From an uncultured Bacilli bacterium (lineage in GTDB: Bacteria > Bacillota_I > Bacilli_A > RF39 > UBA660), in NCBI GenBank assembly GCA_934096405.1, contig CAKOLW010000003.1:3445-67444 (forward strand): a stretch of 64,000 nt of DNA. The letters run 5' to 3'. Positions 8,673 to 17,100 of this stretch are shown here, in pieces. Under the pieces are notes generated by a model. That model was not told the DNA's origin. It was given only the letters and a program-made list of their open reading frames with translations, and did not search any database. Within the stretch, counting starts at the first letter, position 1, and the number at the start of each line of letters is the position of its first letter. The translations under genes and the position numbers were made by a program.

Positions 8673-8710
8673 AAGGACTGAGGGAAAATCACCTGACAAT
8701 TAAGTGAACT
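8673..8710 (-). repeat. 5' repeat modules of the toxin mRNA
   Basis: On the minus strand the transcript begins AGTTCACTTAA (8710-8700), GTCAGGTG (8697-8690), CTCAGTCCTT (8682-8673). The same modules, in the same order but with different spacing, begin the plus-strand RNA at 8458-8497. Such opposed copies are the pairing elements in Fst-like loci. Confidence 0.75.
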
Positions 8711-8716
8711 AAAAAT

Positions 8717-8745
8717 ATGATATCAAATAAATGTACTATAGTCAA
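8717..8745 (-). promoter_or_regulatory. Promoter of the type I toxin mRNA
   Basis: On the minus strand TTGACT (8745-8740) and TATCAT (8722-8717) are separated by 17 bases. The start should fall near 8710, exactly at the first repeat module, giving an mRNA of about 200 bases ending at the shared terminator. Confidence 0.75.
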
Positions 8746-8831
8746 GCAAAATAACTTATTAAATAAAGGAAAAAAATTATATGTAAAAAACAAACTAAAT
8801 TTGGTAAAATATAAATGAAGTGGTGATATTT

Positions 8832-10622
8832 ATGATTAAAGAAAAATTATCTTTAGTACCTATGCTACCTGGTTGTTACTTAATGAAAAATAAAGATGGT
8901 ACTATAATATATGTAGGGAAAGCTAAAATACTAAAAAGAAGACTTAATAGTTATTTTAATAGAACTCAAACTGGTAAAACTAAAAAATTAGTTAGTGAAA
9001 TAGTAGATTTTGATTATATAGTTACTAGTAGTGAATTAGAAGCTTTTATATTAGAAATAAATCTTATTAAAAAGTATGATCCTAAATATAATATATTACT
9101 TAAAGATGATAAAAGTTATCCATATATAGAATTTAAAAATGATAAATATCCTACATTAACTGTTAAAAGAGAAATAAATATTAATAAGAAAAATAAAATG
9201 TTATTTGGACCTTATCCTAATGTAGGCGCGGCTAGAAGAATAGTTAATCTTATAAATAGGTTATATCCTTTAAAAAAGTGTGATAAAATGCCTAAAAAAG
9301 AATGCTTATACTATCATATAGGTGAATGCTTAGGTTATTGTGTATTTAAAGATTTGGATACAACTGATTTAAGAAATGAAATAACACTTATACTTAATGG
9401 ACATGATGATATACTTATAAATAAAATAAATGAAAAGATTAAGGTTAATTCTGATAATTTAAATTATGAAGTTGCTTTAGAACTTAAGAATGAACTTGAT
9501 TATATTAAGGTTGTATTTGAAAAACAAAAAGTTGAACTTAATGATGGAATTAATAGAGATATATTCAATTATTATTATGAAAATGGTTATATAAGTATAG
9601 TAGTGTTCTTTTTAAGAAATGGTAAATTAGTAGGTAATAAAAAGAATATATTTCCTTTGATAGATGAAATTAATGATACTATGGAATATTATATAGTTAA
9701 TTTTTATCAAAAAAAGAATATACCTCCTAAAGAAATAATTGTTCCAGAAGAATTAGATATAGAATTACTTAATAGTTTATTAGATTCTAAAGTAGTTACT
9801 GCGATTAAAGGAAAGAAAAAGCATTTATTTGATTTAGCTAAAACTAATGCTAAAATTAATTTAGATAACAATATAGAAATGGAATATAGAAAGAATGAAA
9901 GAAGTTTTGATGCTTCTAGAGAGTTAGGTAATATTGTTGGAATAGATAATTTGAGTGTAATTGAAAGCTTTGATAATTCTAACTTATTTGGATCATTTAC
10001 TGTAAGTGGTATGGTAACATTTATAGATGGAGTTCCTAGTAAGAAAGATTATAGAAAGTTTAAGATTAGCAAGGAACAAAATGATGATGTTGGAAGTATG
10101 AAAGAAGTTATTTATAGAAGATATCAAAGTGTATTAATGAATAATTCTAGAAAACCTGATTTAATACTTGTAGATGGTGGTATTAATCAGATTAATGCTT
10201 GTAAAAGTGTACTTAATGATTTGAATTTATCTATTAAAGTATGTGGACTTATGAAAGATGATAAACATACATTAAGTGAATTAATTGATGGAGATACTTT
10301 AAATAGTTATAAAATAGATAAGAAAAGTAATGTGTTTTATTTATTAACTAGAATAAGCGATGAAGTACATAGATTTACTATTAATTATCATAGACAGATT
10401 AGAAGTAAAGGTAGTATATCTAGTGTACTTGATAATATAGAAGGAATAGGATCAACTAGAAAGAAAGAATTACTTAAAAAATATGGTAGTTTAAAAAAGA
10501 TTAAAGAGGCTACACTTGAAGAATTGGAAACTATTTTACCTAGTGAAGTTGCTAAGAATACATTGGAATATTTAAATGAATTTGATAAGGAGAATATTAA
10601 TGATAGAAACAGTGACAATTAA
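8832..10622 (+). CDS. uvrC: Excinuclease ABC subunit C
   Basis: A 596-residue nucleotide-excision-repair nuclease that cuts both sides of a lesion with UvrA/UvrB. Domains in order: GIY-YIG nuclease (about 10-95, with PGCYLMKNKDGTIIYVGKAK), a Cys-containing region (about 155-180), a UVR motif that binds UvrB (about 195-230), the RNase H-like nuclease (about 370-520, FDNSNLFGSFTVSGMV), and a tandem helix-hairpin-helix C-terminus (GIGSTRKKELLKKYGS). ATG 8832 has GGTGAT upstream. The 3' end overlaps the next gene. No uvrA or uvrB is nearby. Confidence 0.97.
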   Translation: MIKEKLSLVPMLPGCYLMKNKDGTIIYVGKAKILKRRLNSYFNRTQTGKTKKLVSEIVDFDYIVTSSELEAFILEINLIKKYDPKYNILLKDDKSYPYIEFKNDKYPTLTVKREININKKNKMLFGPYPNVGAARRIVNLINRLYPLKKCDKMPKKECLYYHIGECLGYCVFKDLDTTDLRNEITLILNGHDDILINKINEKIKVNSDNLNYEVALELKNELDYIKVVFEKQKVELNDGINRDIFNYYYENGYISIVVFFLRNGKLVGNKKNIFPLIDEINDTMEYYIVNFYQKKNIPPKEIIVPEELDIELLNSLLDSKVVTAIKGKKKHLFDLAKTNAKINLDNNIEMEYRKNERSFDASRELGNIVGIDNLSVIESFDNSNLFGSFTVSGMVTFIDGVPSKKDYRKFKISKEQNDDVGSMKEVIYRRYQSVLMNNSRKPDLILVDGGINQINACKSVLNDLNLSIKVCGLMKDDKHTLSELIDGDTLNSYKIDKKSNVFYLLTRISDEVHRFTINYHRQIRSKGSISSVLDNIEGIGSTRKKELLKKYGSLKKIKEATLEELETILPSEVAKNTLEYLNEFDKENINDRNSDN

Positions 10623-10848
10623 TGATAAAAAGTATAGTGTTTTATTTACTTATGAAGAAGAAAATGGTAATAAATACATATATTATACTGATAATAGTTT
10701 TGATGATAGTGGTAAACTTAATGTAGTAGTAGGGTTATATGAGATAGTTAATAATGAATATAAAGTTTCTGATATAGAAGATGATTTAACTATGAAGAAG
10801 GCTGTTAAAATACTAGGAGAGGTAATTAAAAGTTTAAATAAAAAGTAG
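10600..10848 (+). CDS. DUF1292-family protein
   Basis: An 82-residue acidic protein, MIETVTINDKKYSVLFTYEE at the start, with the beta-rich pattern of DUF1292 proteins (YrzB-like) that are common in Bacillota and have no known function. ATG 10600 has AAGGAG seven bases upstream; the gene overlaps the uvrC end by 23 bases in another frame, so the two are cotranscribed. No membrane segment. Confidence 0.75.
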   Translation: MIETVTINDKKYSVLFTYEEENGNKYIYYTDNSFDDSGKLNVVVGLYEIVNNEYKVSDIEDDLTMKKAVKILGEVIKSLNKK

Positions 10849-10859
10849 TATATTAAGTA

Positions 10860-10889
10860 CTTGAACTTGTTTTTTTAGATAAAATATGA
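10860..10889 (+). promoter_or_regulatory. Promoter upstream of the repeat-protein pair
   Basis: TTGAAC followed after 18 bases by TATGAT, ending about 25 bases before the ATG at 10914. GAGGGGAG is the ribosome site. Confidence 0.5.
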
Positions 10890-10913
10890 TATCATTAATT
10901 CGAGGGGAGAAAC

Positions 10914-11495
10914 ATGAGTAAAAAAGAATTAGGTAATAAATATGAAGGAGAAAGATTACCAGATATAGGATTTGAAAATCATATGTTTAGACTAAGATTA
11001 AGCTTTATGGCTTTATCACTAGCTAGTGTTATTTCAATGGGAATTGTTCTTCGTGGTAAAACTAATACTAGTTTTAAATATGAAACTAAGGTTTCTAATG
11101 GCTACAAAAATTTTTGTGCACCAATTGGTTATGAATTATATCGTGATGAAAATGGAAATGTTTATGCTAAAAAGAGTGAAAAGAAAGAAGTAAAAGTTCC
11201 TGATGGCTATGAGGGTCATTATGCACCTAGTAGTTGTGATTTATATCGTGATGAAATGGGAAGAATATATCCAAAGGAAAAAACATATGAAGAGGAAATA
11301 ATTCCTAATGGTTATATGAATGGATGGGTACCTGATGGTTATGAGAGATACCGCGCTAAAGATGGGTTTATCTATACTAGAAAAAAAGAAAGCAAAGATA
11401 AAGAAATAATTATAGGTTCAGATGAATATCCTTCTATTACTAGTGATAATTATAATGATAAAGAAGAGTTGGTTCTTACTAAAAAATATAATTAA
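10914..11495 (+). CDS. Membrane-anchored protein with three tandem GY/YRD repeats
   Basis: A 193-residue protein of unknown family. Residues 26-46 form one membrane helix (LRLSFMALSLASVISMGIVL), leaving a soluble tail. The tail holds three repeats of about 34-36 residues, each of the form GY-(x)n-P-xGYELYRDENGNVYAKK: near residues 60-88, 95-125 and 130-160. The third ends YRAKDGFIYTRKK. The next gene carries one more related unit. Ile/Val-Pro-Asn/Asp-Gly-Tyr starts each repeat. No catalytic motif is seen. Probably a surface or cell-envelope protein. Confidence 0.6.
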   Translation: MSKKELGNKYEGERLPDIGFENHMFRLRLSFMALSLASVISMGIVLRGKTNTSFKYETKVSNGYKNFCAPIGYELYRDENGNVYAKKSEKKEVKVPDGYEGHYAPSSCDLYRDEMGRIYPKEKTYEEEIIPNGYMNGWVPDGYERYRAKDGFIYTRKKESKDKEIIIGSDEYPSITSDNYNDKEELVLTKKYN

Positions 11496-11512
11496 TAAGA
11501 TGGGGGAGCAGT

Positions 11513-11887
11513 ATGGAAAAGACAAAGAGTGAACAAAAAGTAACAAATAAATTCAATATTACTATGGCTGGTTTGGGTTTATTAGGTATTTTAACTGTTG
11601 GAGGAATAAAGTTAGATAATGATACAGATCATTTAAATTATAAATGTCCTTTTAGATTTTTATTTAAGGATAAAGTAATTGAACATTCTGTTGATGAAGT
11701 AAATAAAGAATATTATAAGGTATATAAAGCACCTGAAGGGTATATTTTAAATGGAAATATATGCTATAAAGATACTGCCCAAGGTAGAGTATATACTGAA
11801 CCAATATTAGTTGGTATTATGGAAAATGATACAATTATTACAAATGATGAAGTTTATACTAGAGTTAAAAAATTATATAATAAGTAG
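11513..11887 (+). CDS. Small membrane-anchored relative of the preceding repeat protein
   Basis: A 124-residue protein with one membrane helix near residues 14-32 (FNITMAGLGLLGILTVGGI) and a short external part holding APEGYILNGNICYKDTAQGR, one copy of the repeat seen three times in the upstream gene. Seventeen bases separate the two, with GGGGGAG as ribosome site, so they form a two-gene unit closed by a terminator. Function unknown. Confidence 0.6.
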   Translation: MEKTKSEQKVTNKFNITMAGLGLLGILTVGGIKLDNDTDHLNYKCPFRFLFKDKVIEHSVDEVNKEYYKVYKAPEGYILNGNICYKDTAQGRVYTEPILVGIMENDTIITNDEVYTRVKKLYNK

Positions 11888-11909
11888 GTGAAAACCTGCT
11901 TTTATTTTG
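11882..11909 (+). terminator. Intrinsic terminator
   Basis: AGTAGGT-GAAA-ACCTGCT stem (one G-U pair) followed by TTTATTTT, overlapping the stop codon of the upstream gene. Confidence 0.75.
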
Positions 11910-11948
11910 GGTATTCCATTATTTACAAACATATGTTATAATTGACTT

Positions 11949-12749
11949 ATGAGAGAATATGAAATTGAAACATTCTTAACTAGTGATTATATATACATAC
12001 CTTATGTATTTAAAGAAAAAATTAATTTGAATAGTGATGGGTATGTTTTTAAGAATGATGTTATTTATGATAATTATTATAGTCCAGTAAGTGGTAAAGC
12101 TTGTGGTCTTACAGAAATATTTGGTATAGGTGGAGTTAAGAAGACTGTTATAGTAGAAAATGATTTTATTGATAAAGTAAAGTCTAAAGAATTTTGTGTT
12201 AAAGATTTATATGATATAAATAAAGAAATTGTAGTTAATAGTGTAAATAAATATATAAAAGATAATAAGCTTGAAGTATCTGTTAGTTATAAAAATAAAT
12301 ATGATTTAAGAGATTATTCAATATTAAAAGATAATATTAACATAATATTAGAAACTTTAGATGTTATAAGTGAAAATATGAGTGATTTAGAAATTAAAAT
12401 TATACTTGATAAGAGAGATTTTAATAGTTATCAATTGTTATTTAATAATCTTGGAACTTATCCTAATATTAAAGTCGACTTTAAGAAAAGTGATAATTCA
12501 TTGAGTTTATATAATATAATAGATATATATAATGAATTAAAACATAAAACTATAAGAGATTATATATATGTTACTTTAATTTATGAAAATAAATTTAAAG
12601 TTATTAAGTTAAAAAGATATTCTAATTTAAAAGATTTATTAGAGCATATTAAAACAATAGGAATTAGTTTTGTATTAAATAATACTATTAAATTAGAAAA
12701 TCCTAATTTCTTATTAGATGATGAAGTGTATACTATAAATGTTATTTAA
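11949..12749 (+). CDS. RnfC-like barrel-sandwich protein without Fe-S motifs
   Basis: A 266-residue protein. Residues 20-75 match the N-terminal barrel-sandwich hybrid of RnfC, with VFKEKINLNSDGYVFKND, SPVSGKACGL and then KKTVIVEND. The remaining part resembles the nucleotide-binding/SLBB region only loosely, and the CxxCxxCxxxCP ferredoxin motifs of RnfC are absent. RnfC normally serves the Rnf Na+/H+ pump, but no other rnf gene is in the window. No membrane segment or signal peptide. A stand-alone scaffold or a reduced, repurposed relative is more likely than a working Rnf subunit. A terminator follows directly. Confidence 0.55.
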   Translation: MREYEIETFLTSDYIYIPYVFKEKINLNSDGYVFKNDVIYDNYYSPVSGKACGLTEIFGIGGVKKTVIVENDFIDKVKSKEFCVKDLYDINKEIVVNSVNKYIKDNKLEVSVSYKNKYDLRDYSILKDNINIILETLDVISENMSDLEIKIILDKRDFNSYQLLFNNLGTYPNIKVDFKKSDNSLSLYNIIDIYNELKHKTIRDYIYVTLIYENKFKVIKLKRYSNLKDLLEHIKTIGISFVLNNTIKLENPNFLLDDEVYTINVI

Positions 12750-12775
12750 ACTAGATTAATTCTAGTTTTTATTTT
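12747..12775 (+). terminator. Intrinsic terminator
   Basis: AACTAGA-TTAAT-TCTAGTT followed by TTTATTTT, overlapping the stop codon. Confidence 0.75.
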
Positions 12776-12798
12776 ATAATATTTGTGAGGTGTATGAG

Positions 12799-13734
12799 AT
12801 GATTTATCTTTTATATGGTGAATTTGAAAATGACATAGATAGATTTATAAATAAATTAATTAAAGATAATTCTATAGAGACTAAAATAGTTTATAATTAT
12901 AAAGATACTACTATAGATGAAGTTATAAATGAGTGTTCCTATACTGATTTATTTGGTAATAAAAAGATAGTTATTTTGAATGAGTGTTTATTTTTAACTG
13001 GGAAAGAAACTTTAGATAGTGATAAATTAAATAATTATATAGAAAATCCCAACTCGGATGTTATATTAGTATTTAAAATTGTTGTAGATAAGTTAGATGA
13101 AAGAAAAAAATTAGTTAAATTAATTAAGAGTAAGTGTACAGTTAAAGAATTTAAATTATTAGATAGTAGTAATATTAAAGATTATATTAAGAAATATTTT
13201 GAAGAGTTGGATTTTAAAATAGATAATATATCTATAAATGAAATAGCGGATAGACTTAAAGAGAATTCTAATGTTATAGATAGTGAATTAGATAAGTTGT
13301 ATTTATATAAATTAAATGAAAAAGTTATTAATTTAGATGATGTTAAAAAAGTAGTTACTAAGTATGATGATAATAAGATATTTAAATTAGTAGATGCTAG
13401 TATAAGAAAGAATAAAAGAGAAATATTTAATTTATATAAAGAGTTACTAAATGATAAAGAAGAACCTATAGTTATATTATCATTGTTAGCTAATCAATTT
13501 AGACTTATATATCAAGTTAAAGTATTATATGAAGATGGGTATAATTTTAAAGATATAGGTGTTAAATTAAAAGAACATCCTTATAGAGTTCAACTAGCTT
13601 ATAGTAATTCTTTAAATATAAGTAAGAGTGAAATAAAAGATATTTTATTAAAATTATCTGATATAGATTATCAAATTAAAACTGGTTTTTTTGATAAAGA
13701 GAAAGGTTTAGAGGTATTTTTCTTAGAATTATAA
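12799..13734 (+). CDS. holA: DNA polymerase III delta subunit
   Basis: A 311-residue clamp-loader subunit that opens the beta sliding clamp. It begins MIYLLYGEFENDIDRFINKL, the family start in place of a Walker A, and has FGNKKIVILNECLFLTG (residues about 52-68) and the C-terminal PIVILSLLANQFRLIYQVKVL typical of HolA. ATG 12799 has GTGAGGTG six bases upstream; an in-frame GTG at 12790 falls in that site and is rejected. Stands between two terminators with its own short leader. Confidence 0.9.
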   Translation: MIYLLYGEFENDIDRFINKLIKDNSIETKIVYNYKDTTIDEVINECSYTDLFGNKKIVILNECLFLTGKETLDSDKLNNYIENPNSDVILVFKIVVDKLDERKKLVKLIKSKCTVKEFKLLDSSNIKDYIKKYFEELDFKIDNISINEIADRLKENSNVIDSELDKLYLYKLNEKVINLDDVKKVVTKYDDNKIFKLVDASIRKNKREIFNLYKELLNDKEEPIVILSLLANQFRLIYQVKVLYEDGYNFKDIGVKLKEHPYRVQLAYSNSLNISKSEIKDILLKLSDIDYQIKTGFFDKEKGLEVFFLEL

Positions 13735-13794
13735 TAAAAATATTGCATTTTTAAATAAAAAATATTAAAATTTTATTAGAAAGTAGGAAGTAGT

Positions 13795-14109
13795 ATGGAA
13801 GTAAGAAATAAAATAAAACTTGATTTATTAGTTGAATATTTATCAAGTTTAGAAGAAGTAGAAGGGGTTCTAGTTAATTATGATGCTAATAATAAACCTA
13901 CGTTGTCTGTAGTGTGTTATAAGAAATCTAATAATTATTTGATTAATGAATTACCAATAGTAGTTAATAATTCTAGTAGTTATGATTTAAATAAACCTAA
14001 TTATTATTTTGATAAACTAATGTGTAGTGAAATATTGTATGATAGGGATTATAGATTAAGTACTATTAAAAATAATGCTATTGGTGCTTCTAGAAAATTG
14101 GCTTTATAA
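13795..14109 (+). CDS. Hypothetical protein, 104 residues
   Basis: A small soluble protein beginning MEVRNKIKLDLLVEYLSSLE, with AGGAAG as ribosome site. No membrane segment, signal or recognisable motif. It lies alone between holA and polC and ends in its own terminator. Codon use matches its neighbours, so it is likely real, but I cannot assign a family. Confidence 0.5.
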   Translation: MEVRNKIKLDLLVEYLSSLEEVEGVLVNYDANNKPTLSVVCYKKSNNYLINELPIVVNNSSSYDLNKPNYYFDKLMCSEILYDRDYRLSTIKNNAIGASRKLAL

Positions 14110-14121
14110 AGTCAATTTTTT
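14094..14121 (+). terminator. Intrinsic terminator
   Basis: AAATTG-G-CTTT-AT-AAAG-T-CAATTT stem followed by TTTT, overlapping the 3' end of the coding region. Confidence 0.7.
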
Positions 14122-14188
14122 TCTATTGTTTGCTTGTTAATTTAAATGTTAGTTGTTATAATAAATATTATGACAGAAGGTGTGTTAA

Positions 14189-17100
14189 ATGGATAATAGG
14201 TTAGTAAGATTTTTTGATAAAATTAATTTAGAGAAAGAGTATTATAAATTTTTTGAAGGGGCTAAATTAGAAAATGTTTTAGTAGATAATTATAATAGTA
14301 CTTGGACACTTTATATAATGATAGATAAAATGATAGATGTTAGTTTATTTGATTTGTTATGTGTTAAATCTAGTAAATTACCATTAATTAGTAAAGTTTA
14401 TTTTGTATGGAAACATGATGATATAGATAAATTAAAAGAATATGTATTATATATATTTAATAATTATCAAGAGAAGTGTCCTATGCTTAAGAGTATTAAA
14501 GATGAAGATATTAATATAGATGGATTAAATATTAATTTTGAAGTATCTAGTAATGCAGAGTTAAATAAGATTAATGAAGTTATTCCTAAAATGAGAGAAT
14601 TTTTATTAAATATGGGATTTTTAGGTGTTAAAATTAATGTCTGTATAAGTGAAAGTAAGAGTAATGAAATACAAGAAATGATTAAACAAAAAGATATAGT
14701 AGAGGTTATAGAAAAACAAGAAAGTCCTCTTATTATGGGAAATCCTATAAAAAGTAATGCCACACCTGTTAAAAATATAATTGCAGAAATGAATGATGTT
14801 ACGGTAGAAGTTTTTGTGTTCGGTAGTGAACTAAAAGAAACTGCTAGTGGATTTAATATAATTACATATAAAATAAGTGATTATACTGATAGTATATATG
14901 CTAAAATATTTACTAAAGATAAAGATATAACTAAAATGCTAGGTAAAAGAATTCAAGAGGGCTCTTGGTATAGAATGAAAGGTTATGTTAAACATGATAC
15001 TTATTTAAATGATTTAGTGTTTAATATAAGAGATATAGAAACATTTAATAGAGAAGTTAGTAAAAGACATGATAATGCTCCTGTCAAAAGAGTTGAATTA
15101 CATTGTCATACAACTATGAGTCAAATGGATGGCTTAATTGAACCCAAAAAGTTACTTAAAAAAGTCAAAAGTTTTGGTATGCGTGGGGTTGGAATTACTG
15201 ACAAAAATGGTATTCAATGTTTTCCTAAAGTATATAAAGGCAAAGAAGATTTAGAGGTATATTTTGGAGTAGAACTATTTGTTGTAGATGATGAAGTATT
15301 AATAATAAATAAAGATTCTGATAAAAGTTTGATGAATAGTGAATATGTTGTATTTGATACAGAAACAACAGGATTTAATGCAACTGCAGGAGACCAAATG
15401 ATAGAAATTGGTGCAGTAAAAATAAAAAATGGTACTATTACTGATAGATTTGATGAATTGATTAATCCTGGATTTAAACTAAAAGAATGGACTACAACAT
15501 TTACAAATATTACAGATGAAATGTTAAAAGATAAAGATGATGAAGAAACTGTAGTAAAAAGATTTAAAGAGTGGATTGGAGATGCTCCAATGGTTGCACA
15601 AAATGCAAGATTTGATATATCTTTTATGGAGAGTGCATACCAAAAATATAATTTAGGAACATTTGATAATGTAGTACTTGATACAATGGAAATAAGTAAA
15701 GCACAAAATCCAGATGCTACTAAACATAGTTTAAGTGCATTAGTTAAGAGATACGGAGTACACTTTGAAGAAGATAAGCACCATCGTGCTGACTATGATG
15801 CTGAGGGAACAGCACTTGTTTTTTATAAAATGTTGAAAGCATTAAGTAGTGGTTATGAAACAATAAGTGATTTAAAAAAATTAGTTAATCCTGATTTAGC
15901 ATATAAAATGAATAGGCCTTATCATGTGACGGTTTATGCTATTAATAATGTTGGTCTTAGAAATATGTTTCAAATTATTAGTTATGCAACAACTAAGTAT
16001 TTTTATAAAACTCCTAGAACTCCTAAAAGTTTATTGACTAAGCATAGAGAAGGTTTAATAATAGGAAGTGGATGTGTTAATGGTGAAATATTTGAAGCAG
16101 CAAAAAGAAATACTGAAGAAGAATTAATGAATTTAATGAAATATTATGATTTTATAGAGATTAATCCACCTAGTATAATGGGCTATTTAGTTGAAAGTGG
16201 AGAGGTAACTAGTAAAGCTGATATTTATAATATAATAAATAAAATAATTAGAAGTGCAGAAAAAGTAGATAAAATGGTGGTTGCTACAGGAGATGTTCAT
16301 ACATTAGATCCTGAAGATAATATATACAGAGAGATTTTAGTTGTACAGAAACAACCTGGTGGTGGATTCCATCCTTTATTTAAGCCTAATATTAAAACAA
16401 TACCTAATGCATATTTGATGACAACAGAAGAAATGCTTAAAGAATTTGAATTTTTAGGTGAAGAAAAAGCTTATGAAATAGTTGTAACTAATTCAAATAA
16501 AGTTGCCGATATGTTTGATACTGTAGAAATAGTTAAACCTGGGTTAAATCCTCCTAGAATGGAAAATTCTGTACAAATAATAAAAGATACTGTTTATGGT
16601 AATGCACATAGAATTTATGGAGAAGAGTTACCAGAAATAATTGCTACAAGACTAGATAAAGAATTGTCAGGTATTATAAATGGTGGTTATGATGTTATTT
16701 ATTTGATTGCACAAAGACTTGTAGAAAATTCTAATGCTCATGGTTATATTGTTGGTAGCCGTGGTAGTGTTGGTTCAAGCTTGGTTGCAACCTTCTGTGG
16801 TATAACTGAAGTTAATCCGTTGCCCCCTCATTATGTATGTCCAGAATGCAAAAAGAGTATATTTGAATTAGATGGTAAACCACTTAATTTGACATATGGT
16901 AGTGGATTTGATATGCCAGAAAGACATTGTGAATGTGGTGCTTTAATGAAAAGACAAGGTCAAGATATTCCGTTTGAAACCTTCCTTGGATTTAATGCCG
17001 ATAAAACACCAGATATAGATTTGAACTTTAGTGGAGAATATCAAGCAGAAGCTCATAACTATACTAAAGTGTTATTTGGAGAAAAGAATGTTTATCGTGC

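Noticed and set aside
12790..12801. holA start at GTG 12790
   Set aside because: The GTG is part of the GAGGTG ribosome site of the ATG at 12799.
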